Positions 7,340 to 12,904 of a DNA stretch of 28,392 nucleotides are shown in pieces. The position numbers and the translations under genes were made by a program. Below the pieces are notes generated by a model. The model saw nothing but the letters and a program-made list of their open reading frames with translations. It did no database searches and was not told the DNA's origin. Origin of the DNA: CADCVT01 sp035940955 (GTDB lineage Bacteria; Actinomycetota; Thermoleophilia; Solirubrobacterales; Solirubrobacteraceae); NCBI GenBank assembly GCA_035940955.1, contig DASZEJ010000148.1, forward strand, positions 1 to 28,392. Reading direction: 5' to 3'. Every line of letters starts with the position of its first letter. Positions within the stretch are counted from its first letter, which is position 1.

Positions 7340-8433
7340 CAGCGGGCGCGCAGCAGGGCGCCGTAGAGGGTGAGCCCCGGGCCGAAGGCCAGGGCGACGA
7401 CGGGCGCCCCCGGCTCGGGCGGCGCGGTGCGCCGCAGCTCGTCGAGCACGAGGAGCACGGTCGCCGACGAGCAGTTGCCGTGGTCGCGCAGGACGGTGCG
7501 CGAGGCGTCGAGCGCCCCGGCCTCCAGCCCGAGCCGGTCGGCGACGACCTCGAGGATGCGCGGGCCGCCGGGGTGCACCGCCCAGCCTCCGACGTCCTCC
7601 CGCGTGTGGCCGTGCCGCGCGAGCAGGCCGTCGACGAGCCCCTCGACGTGGCGGTCGAGCACCTCGGGGACGCGCGACGAGAGCCCCATCCGGAAGCCGA
7701 GGTCGGTGACGTCCCACGTCATGAGCGCGGCGGTCGACGGGTCGGTCAGCGCGGCGACGTCCACGACGTCGAGCCCTCCCGCCCCGGGGACGACGGTCGC
7801 CGCGACCGCCGCGTCGGAGAACAGCGCGTGCGCGACGAGCTGCTCGGGATCGTCGGAGGGCGGCTGTACGTGCAGGCTCGTCAGCTCGAGGCACAGCAGC
7901 ACCGACACCCTGTCGCGCGCCGCGGCCGCGTCGGCGACGGTCGCGAGGCCGGGGATGGCCGCGTAGCAGCCCATGTGGCCGATGTGCGTGCGCTGCACGT
8001 CGGCGCGCATGCCGAGCTCGGCGGCGAGCCGGACGTCGAGCCCCGGCGTGCCGTAGCCGGTGCACGTGACGACCGCGAGGTGGTCGACGTCGTCCGCCGC
8101 GAGCCCGGCGTCGCCGAGGCTGCTCGTAATCGCCTCCACCCCGAGCGGCAGGGCGTCGCGCGCGAAGCGCTCCATGCGCTTCCCCGTGCTCCACCACCGG
8201 ACGTCCTCGACGAACGGGTCCGCGACCCCGTGCCGCCGCTCGACGCCGCACCGCAGCCACACCGCCCGCGGCTTCTTCGCGTGCCGGTAGTGGTCGCCGA
8301 AGAACCCGTCCCACAGCTCTCGCTGCCCCCGCGTCGCCGGGAACGCCGCGCCGAGCCCGGCCAGGCCGGCCCGAGCGCGCACCGCGCGAGGAGCGCCCGG
8401 CGCGGAAGCGACCGCTGCGTCGGCGGGGACCAC
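7339..8433 (-). CDS. Type III polyketide synthase (chalcone/stilbene synthase family)
   Basis: This homodimeric condensing enzyme extends an acyl-CoA starter with malonyl-CoA and cyclises the chain to a resorcinol, pyrone or related aromatic. The Cys-His-Asn triad is complete: Cys156 in GHMGCYAAIPGL, His in WAVHPGGPRILE and Asn in DHGNCSSATVLL. The C-terminal GFGPGL-type loop reads AFGPGLTLYGALL. From GTG 8433 the protein has 364 residues, normal for the family. GTG 8382 (347 residues) also fits. Neither has an ideal Shine-Dalgarno spacing; GGGGAG abuts the 8433 start directly. The open frame continues upstream to 8670, but that part overlaps the divergent sigma-factor gene. Starter unit and chain length cannot be read by eye. 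Confidence 0.9.
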   Translation of the reverse strand: MVPADAAVASAPGAPRAVRARAGLAGLGAAFPATRGQRELWDGFFGDHYRHAKKPRAVWLRCGVERRHGVADPFVEDVRWWSTGKRMERFARDALPLGVEAITSSLGDAGLAADDVDHLAVVTCTGYGTPGLDVRLAAELGMRADVQRTHIGHMGCYAAIPGLATVADAAAARDRVSVLLCLELTSLHVQPPSDDPEQLVAHALFSDAAVAATVVPGAGGLDVVDVAALTDPSTAALMTWDVTDLGFRMGLSSRVPEVLDRHVEGLVDGLLARHGHTREDVGGWAVHPGGPRILEVVADRLGLEAGALDASRTVLRDHGNCSSATVLLVLDELRRTAPPEPGAPVVALAFGPGLTLYGALLRAR

Positions 8434-8545
8434 CTCCCCAGGGTGCCCCCTGGCGTTCCCCTCAAGCAGAGCTGGGCACGCAGCCACCCCTGACCGCCGG
8501 CGGCGATGCAAGGTTTCGCGGCAGGAGCGGCTCTCTAGGGGATGA

Positions 8546-9160
8546 ATGCCGCCTTCCGTGGACCCTTGGAGCGCCGGTGACGTCGGCGGGCTCGTGCTGG
8601 CCTCCCGGCGCGGGGATCGGCAGGCGACGGAGGCGCTCGCGGCCAGAGCCCTCCGGCTCGCCGGCGGCACCGCCGCCGCGATCCTCCGGAGCCGCGACCG
8701 GGCGGGGGACGTCGCTCAGGACGTCGCCGTCGAGGTCCTGAGCTCGCTCGATCGGCTCCGCGCGCCCGCGGCCTTCGACGCCTGGGTCCATCGCATCGCC
8801 GTGCGGCGGGCGCTGAAGGCGGCCGCCCGGCACCGGCGGGAGGGGCAGGCCGGCAGCTCCCTCTCGCTGCTGGACGAGCCGCGCGAGCCCGTGGCCGCGC
8901 AGGCCGGTGGCGCCCTGGCGGTCGCGACGCGCGTCGCGTTGGCCGACGCGCTCGCGGAGCTTCCCGCCCGCCAGCGCGCGGCCCTCGCGCTGCGCTACGT
9001 GCACGACCTCTCCGACGAGCAGATCGCGGCGGCGCTCGGATGCCGTCGCGGGACGGTGCACGCGCTGCTGTCCCGCGGCCGCGCGGCGCTCCGCACGGAC
9101 CAGCGGCTGCTCGCGATCGTCGACGACTGGGAGGAGGAGCCCCGATGCGCCGTGAGCTAG
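8546..9160 (+). CDS. RNA polymerase sigma factor, sigma-70 family, ECF-like
   Basis: This 204-residue protein has sigma region 2 at about 30-95, with GDVAQDVAVEVLSSLDRL and FDAWVHRIAVRRAL, the parts that melt and read the -10 element. Region 4 at about 135-190 reads LAELPARQRAALALRYVHDL and then a helix-turn-helix, SDEQIAAALGCRRGTVHALL, that reads the -35 element. It starts at ATG 8546 with AGGGG about 4 nt upstream. It overlaps the next gene, a membrane-anchored protein, by 16 nt, a layout common for actinobacterial ECF sigma factors and partner proteins. The divergent neighbour is the polyketide synthase, so it may regulate that operon, but this is only positional. Confidence 0.9.
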   Translation: MPPSVDPWSAGDVGGLVLASRRGDRQATEALAARALRLAGGTAAAILRSRDRAGDVAQDVAVEVLSSLDRLRAPAAFDAWVHRIAVRRALKAAARHRREGQAGSSLSLLDEPREPVAAQAGGALAVATRVALADALAELPARQRAALALRYVHDLSDEQIAAALGCRRGTVHALLSRGRAALRTDQRLLAIVDDWEEEPRCAVS

Positions 9161-10080
9161 ACGAGGACGCCCTGCGCCACCTGTTCGACCACGCGCGCGA
9201 GTCGCCGACCGCCGCGGAGGTCGAGGCTGTGCTCGCGCGCCTCGCGACGCGCCGGCGCCGGCGGCCGAGGCCCCTCCGCCTCGCGGTCGCCGCGGCGGTG
9301 GCGACGGCGGCGGCCGGCGTGGTGCTCGTGGCCGGCGGGACGCCGCGGCAGTCGCGCCCGCCGAGCGCCTCGGCCGCCGAGGTCCTGCGTCGCGCGGCGT
9401 CCGCGCCGCACGGCCCGGACGTGCTGCCCCCCGGCTCCTATGCCTACCTGCGGTATCGCTACACCGCAGCGGCGGCGGGCGGCGCCCCGGGCGACCACGG
9501 GACCTTCGAGCGGTGGGTCCGCCGCGACGGCCGCGGCCTGACGGTCGTGCGGCACTCGGCCGCCTGGGCTCGAGCGGCCGGAGACGGGATCGAGCGCACG
9601 CGCACGGCCGCGTCGACCACGCCCTTCGCCGTCGGCGCCCGGAGCTGGTCCTACCGCGAGCTGCGCCGGCTCGCCGGCTCGCCGCGCCGCGTCGATCGGC
9701 TGGTCTCGGACGCCGCGCGCACCCTGCCGGGCGGCGACGCCCTCTCGCCCGCCGACCGCACGGCGTACGCCGCCTACGCGGTGCTGCGCGACGTCCTGCT
9801 CGCACCGGCTCCGGTCGCGGTGCAGCAGCGGACGTACCTGCGCCTGGTCGGCCACCCCGCGCTGCGCCTCGTCGCCCGCACGCCCACCGCGGCGACCGTG
9901 GCGGCCGACGCGGGCGACCTGCGGTTCCAGCTCGAGGTCGACGCGGCGACCGGCGAGCTGCTGTCGCTCGAGCGGCGCCTGCTGCGCCGCAGCCGCCGGT
10001 TCCCGGGCCGCCCGCGCGTCGTCAACCGGATCGAGGTCGTCGCGCGCGGGATCACCCGGAGCCCGGGCGCGCGGCCGTGA
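9145..10080 (+). CDS. Membrane-anchored CU044_5270-like protein, partner of the sigma factor
   Basis: This is a 311-residue protein starting at ATG 9145, with a strong GGAGGAG Shine-Dalgarno lying inside the end of the sigma gene. Layout: cytoplasmic N-terminal helices (about 1-45) ending in a basic run, one transmembrane helix (about 46-64), and a large extracytoplasmic domain. The short N-terminal part could bind the sigma factor, as anti-sigma proteins do, but it lacks the HxxxCxxC zinc motif of ZAS anti-sigma factors. The outer domain resembles proteins annotated as CU044_5270 family, found next to sigma factors in actinobacteria. A role in controlling the sigma factor in response to an envelope signal is inferred from context. 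Confidence 0.7.
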   Translation: MRRELDEDALRHLFDHARESPTAAEVEAVLARLATRRRRRPRPLRLAVAAAVATAAAGVVLVAGGTPRQSRPPSASAAEVLRRAASAPHGPDVLPPGSYAYLRYRYTAAAAGGAPGDHGTFERWVRRDGRGLTVVRHSAAWARAAGDGIERTRTAASTTPFAVGARSWSYRELRRLAGSPRRVDRLVSDAARTLPGGDALSPADRTAYAAYAVLRDVLLAPAPVAVQQRTYLRLVGHPALRLVARTPTAATVAADAGDLRFQLEVDAATGELLSLERRLLRRSRRFPGRPRVVNRIEVVARGITRSPGARP

Positions 10081-10095
10081 CGGCACGGTGCGGCG

Positions 10096-10413
10096 TCAGC
10101 GCGACCGCGACGAGCCGCCGCCGAGACGGCTCCTGGACTCGTAGACGCCGCCGAACCGCCGCCGCGACGGGCTCGGATGCCAGGCGGCGTCCACCCACCG
10201 CCAGCCGAACGTCACGGCCGCGAACGCCGCCGAGAACCCGAGCGCGTGCAGCACGTCGAAGCCCTCGCCCCCGGTCATCAGCTCCGTGACCGACCCCCAC
10301 GCGAGGACGGGCGGCGCGTAGCGGAGGATCGCGACCAGCGTGCGCCGCGCTCGGGATCGCTCAGGCGCTGTCGACATCGTGAGGAGGTCTTTCCCGACCG
10401 CGCGCCGCCGCAC
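10096..10413 (-). CDS. Small membrane protein of unknown function
   Basis: This 105-residue protein has two predicted membrane helices, at about 27-47 (TLVAILRYAPPVLAWGSVTE) and 53-76 (VLHALGFSAAFAAVTFGWRW). The C-terminal tail is basic and rich in Ser, Arg and Gly. GTG 10413 is favoured because AGGAG lies 8 nt before it; ATG 10377 is the alternative and has no ribosome-binding site. I do not recognise a family. It converges on the sigma-partner gene with 15 bp between stop codons and diverges from the aldo/keto reductase gene, 54 bp away. Coding is supported by the membrane pattern and the ribosome-binding site. Confidence 0.55.
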   Translation of the reverse strand: MRRRAVGKDLLTMSTAPERSRARRTLVAILRYAPPVLAWGSVTELMTGGEGFDVLHALGFSAAFAAVTFGWRWVDAAWHPSPSRRRFGGVYESRSRLGGGSSRSR

Positions 10414-10467
10414 GCCACGTGCTCCTAGGATCCCGGCGACGGCTCACACACACCTGAGGAGGACGGG

Positions 10468-11298
10468 ATGGCGGCAGGCGACGTGACGGCGGACCGGCGG
10501 GCGCGCGAGCTGGTCGACGGCAACCGCATCCCGCTCCTGGGGCTCGGCGTGTGGCAGGTGCCCGACGGGCCCGAGTGCGAGGACGCCGTCCGGTGGGCGC
10601 TCGAGGCCGGCTACCGCCACGTCGACACCGCGCAGGCCTACGGCAACGAGGCGAGCGTCGGGCGGGCGCTGCGCGACAGCGGCGTCCCGCGCGAGGAGGT
10701 CTTCGTCACCACGAAGTTCTACCCCGGCCACGAGGACCCGGAGGCCGAGGCGCAGCGCAGCCTCGAGCGGCTCGGCCTCGACTACGTGGACCTCTACATC
10801 ATCCACTGGCCGCAGGGCGGGCCGACCTGGGCGTGGGACGGGATGCAGCGCGCCCGCGAGCGCGGCTACGCGCGCTCGATCGGCGTGTCGAACTTCAGCG
10901 CCGCCGAGCTGGACGAGCTGCTCGCGGTCGCCGACGTGCAGCCGGCCGTCAACCAGGTGCAGTTCAGCCCGTTCGAGTTCCGGCGCGGGCTCCTGGACGC
11001 GTGCGAGCAGCGCCGCGTCGTCCTCGAGGCCTACAGCCCGCTCGGGACCGGCGAGCACCTCGGCGACGAGACCGTCGCCCGGATCGCGGACCGCCTCGGC
11101 CGCACGCCGGCGCAGGTCCTCGTCCGCTGGTGCCTGGAGCGCGACGTGGTCGTCATCCCCAAGTCGACCAACCGCGAGCGGATCGGGGAGAACGCCGCCG
11201 TCTTCGACTTCGCCCTGTCCGGCGAGGACATGGCGGAGCTCGACGCGCTCGACGGCACCGGCGGGACCGACCGGGCCCGCGAGACGAAGTGGTGGTGA
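10468..11298 (+). CDS. Aldo/keto reductase (AKR5-like 2,5-diketo-gluconate reductase group)
   Basis: This 276-residue TIM-barrel NADPH-dependent oxidoreductase reduces aldehydes or ketones to alcohols. The catalytic tetrad is complete: D53 and Y58 (HVDTAQAYGNE), K83 (TTKFY) and H113 (IIHWP). The cofactor-binding segments GVSNFSAAELDELL, AYSPLGTG and VIPKSTNRERIGEN are in the right order. The ATG has a clear GAGGAGG ribosome-binding site 6 nt upstream and a TAGGAT hexamer at 10426-10431 as a possible -10. It appears monocistronic: the small membrane protein diverges on one side and the next gene has its own ribosome-binding site. The substrate cannot be assigned. Confidence 0.92.
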   Translation: MAAGDVTADRRARELVDGNRIPLLGLGVWQVPDGPECEDAVRWALEAGYRHVDTAQAYGNEASVGRALRDSGVPREEVFVTTKFYPGHEDPEAEAQRSLERLGLDYVDLYIIHWPQGGPTWAWDGMQRARERGYARSIGVSNFSAAELDELLAVADVQPAVNQVQFSPFEFRRGLLDACEQRRVVLEAYSPLGTGEHLGDETVARIADRLGRTPAQVLVRWCLERDVVVIPKSTNRERIGENAAVFDFALSGEDMAELDALDGTGGTDRARETKWW

Positions 11299-11351
11299 CG
11301 GCCGCTCGGCCCGCAGCGCGTCCACGCAAGCATGGCGGCCCGCGCGCGTTG

Positions 11352-11369
11352 AAGGAGCGTCAACTCCTT
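11352..11369 (+). promoter_or_regulatory. Inverted repeat next to the ribosome-binding site of the small secreted protein
   Basis: AAGGAG (11352-11357) and CTCCTT (11364-11369) form a perfect 6-bp stem with a 6-nt loop. It lies directly before GGAGGGAG, the ribosome-binding site of the gene at 11383. The CTCCTT arm could also pair with that ribosome-binding site, so two mutually exclusive pairings are possible. It may affect translation or decay of the mRNA. Confidence 0.35.
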
Positions 11370-11382
11370 GGAGGGAGACCCC

Positions 11383-11619
11383 ATGAGCTTCACCCGCACC
11401 ATGACCGCGGCCGCCGTGACCGCCGTCGCCGCCCTCGCCGCGCTCGGCGGCGCGTCCACCGCGTCGGCCTCCGCCGCCACCACGAAGTGCGTGACGCTGT
11501 ACGACTTCCCGGACGCCGGGTCGAAGGTCTGCGTGTTCACCGAGGGCCCCTGCCTCGTCGGCGAGTACCGCACCACGATCCTCGGCACCGAGTTCCACTG
11601 CCTCGTGCAGCGCCCGTAG
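11383..11619 (+). CDS. Small secreted four-cysteine protein
   Basis: This 78-residue precursor starts at ATG 11383 with GGAGGGAG about 6 nt upstream; an in-frame TTG at 11368 lies before that site and is unlikely. Residues 1-32 form a Sec signal peptide: a short basic start (MSFTRT), an Ala/Val-rich core, and a Ser-Ala-rich end with a probable cut near ASASA. The mature part has about 48 residues and four cysteines (KCVTLYDF, KVCVF, GPCLVG, FHCLVQ), enough for two disulfides. I do not recognise the family. Alternating hydrophobic and polar residues suggest a small beta-sheet protein. It could be an extracellular structural or inhibitor-like peptide; that is a guess from size only. Confidence 0.75.
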   Translation: MSFTRTMTAAAVTAVAALAALGGASTASASAATTKCVTLYDFPDAGSKVCVFTEGPCLVGEYRTTILGTEFHCLVQRP

Positions 11620-11629
11620 ACGCCGGCCG

Positions 11630-12232
11630 TCAGGCGGCGGCGGGGCGGTAGGCGCAGATCAGGACGCCGGTCGCGGCCTGCGTCACCGAGACGAGCTCGA
11701 GCGGCCGCGCGCGGCCGTCGCGGGGGAAGATCGTCTTGCCGCCGCCGAGCAGGACCGGCTCGATCATCAGGCGGTACTCGTCGACGAGGTCGTGCTCGAC
11801 GAGCTGCGCGGCGAGCGACGCGCTGCCCCAGACCTGGACGCCGCCGTCGCCGCCGCCGCCGCGCAGCTCGCGGATGGCGCCGATGGCGTCGTCGCCGGCG
11901 AGCAGCGTCGTGTTGGTCCAGCGCGACGCCGCCTCGTCCGGCGTCAGCGTGCGCGACGCGACGTACTTGGGGATCGCGTTCATGCGGTCGGCGAACGGGT
12001 CGCCCGCGCGGGCCGGCCAGGCGGTCGCCATGACGTCCCACGTCCGCCGGCCGAACAGCAGCGCGTCGGTCTGGGCCATGACCTCGTCGATCGCCTGGCC
12101 CATCGCCTCGGGGTCGAAGTACGGCATCGACCAGCCGCCGTGCCGGAAGCCGCCGTCGGTGTCCTCGCCCTCGCCGCCGGGGGCCTGGACGACGCCGTCG
12201 AGGCTCATGAAGTCGCTGAGGATGATTCGCAT
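11630..12232 (-). CDS. RibD/dihydrofolate-reductase-family protein
   Basis: This 200-residue protein has the RibD C-terminal (DHFR-like) fold. It starts MRIILSDFMSLDGVVQAPGG, has LLFGRRTWDVMATAWP near 70-85 (NADPH-binding region), VWGSASLAAQL near 140, and LVDEYRLMIEPVLLGGGKTI near 155-175. The family reduces pteridine- or pyrimidine-like substrates with NADPH; many actinobacterial members have unknown substrates and are not essential DHFR. ATG 12232 was chosen because family members begin with this residue run; ATG 12238 two codons earlier is also possible. It converges on the secreted small protein with 10 bp between stops and diverges from the acetyltransferase gene. A broken relative of this family is at 1332-1523. 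Confidence 0.88.
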   Translation of the reverse strand: MRIILSDFMSLDGVVQAPGGEGEDTDGGFRHGGWSMPYFDPEAMGQAIDEVMAQTDALLFGRRTWDVMATAWPARAGDPFADRMNAIPKYVASRTLTPDEAASRWTNTTLLAGDDAIGAIRELRGGGGDGGVQVWGSASLAAQLVEHDLVDEYRLMIEPVLLGGGKTIFPRDGRARPLELVSVTQAATGVLICAYRPAAA

Positions 12233-12297
12233 GCCCATATGACCGCGCCGCGCGCGGGAACTCATCGTACGCCGCGGTGCTGCCATCATCGCCCGCC

Positions 12298-12870
12298 GTG
12301 CTGGAGGACGGGACAGCGCTCGAAACGGGCCTCGACGGCATCGTGCTCCGGCGGCTCACGCCGGCCGACGCCGAGCCGTTCGCCGCCCACATCGCCCGCG
12401 ACCTCGAGCACGTGGGCGAGCACCTGCCGTGGCCGTGGGTCACCGCCGACGCCGAGGGCGCCGCGAGGTGGCTGGCCGCCTACGAGGCGAGGGAGGGCGG
12501 TCGCGTCGTCGCGGCCGGCGCCTGGCACGGGGACGCGCTCGTCGGCGGCGGCGTGCTCTTCTTCCACGACCCGGCGACGGCGGTCGTCGAGCTGGGCGTC
12601 TGGACGACGGCGCCCGCCGAGGGCCGCGGGGTCGCGACCGCCGCCTGCCGCGCGCTGCTCGCCGCCGCGCGCGAGGAGCTCGCGGTCGAGCGCGTCGTCT
12701 GGCAGTCCTCGACGCGCAACCCGCGCTCGCGCCGCCTGGCGGAGAAGCTCGGCTTCGTGCACGAGGGGACGCTGCGGTCGAGCTACGTCCTGCGCGGCGA
12801 GCGCCTCGACGTCGACGTCCTCTCGCTCGTCGGCGCGGAGATCGACCGCGCCGCCGGCCGCATCCGTTGA
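12298..12870 (+). CDS. GNAT-family N-acetyltransferase (RimJ/RimL-like)
   Basis: This 190-residue protein has the GNAT fold. It starts with LDGIVLRRLTPADAEPFAAH, typical of RimJ/RimL relatives. The acetyl-CoA-binding loop is in VELGVWTTAPAEGRGVATAA (about 96-115), and the C-terminal block SSTRNPRSRRLAEKLGF then VHEGTLR (about 140-163) is the usual end. Family members transfer an acetyl group to protein N-termini, amino acids or antibiotics. GTG 12298 was chosen because the protein start fits homologues and a CATCAT hexamer lies 8 nt before it; there is no Shine-Dalgarno, so translation may be leaderless. The substrate is unknown. Confidence 0.88.
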   Translation: MLEDGTALETGLDGIVLRRLTPADAEPFAAHIARDLEHVGEHLPWPWVTADAEGAARWLAAYEAREGGRVVAAGAWHGDALVGGGVLFFHDPATAVVELGVWTTAPAEGRGVATAACRALLAAAREELAVERVVWQSSTRNPRSRRLAEKLGFVHEGTLRSSYVLRGERLDVDVLSLVGAEIDRAAGRIR

Positions 12871-12896
12871 TCCTCGCTGACCATTCGGCGTACGAT
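12867..12896 (+). promoter_or_regulatory. Promoter of the alpha-mannosidase gene, likely leaderless
   Basis: TTGATC (12867-12872) and TACGAT (12891-12896) match the -35 and -10 consensus reasonably well and are separated by 18 bp. The -10 ends 8 nt before the GTG at 12905, so the transcript would start at or close to the start codon. No Shine-Dalgarno is present. The -35 overlaps the stop codon of the preceding acetyltransferase gene. Confidence 0.5.
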
Positions 12897-12904
12897 CGGC
12901 CGGC

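Noticed and set aside
10423..10430. Palindrome TCCTAGGA between the divergent small membrane protein and aldo/keto reductase genes
   Set aside because: It is eight bases only, and each half is explained by a ribosome-binding site (AGGAG, minus strand) and a -10-like TAGGAT (plus strand).
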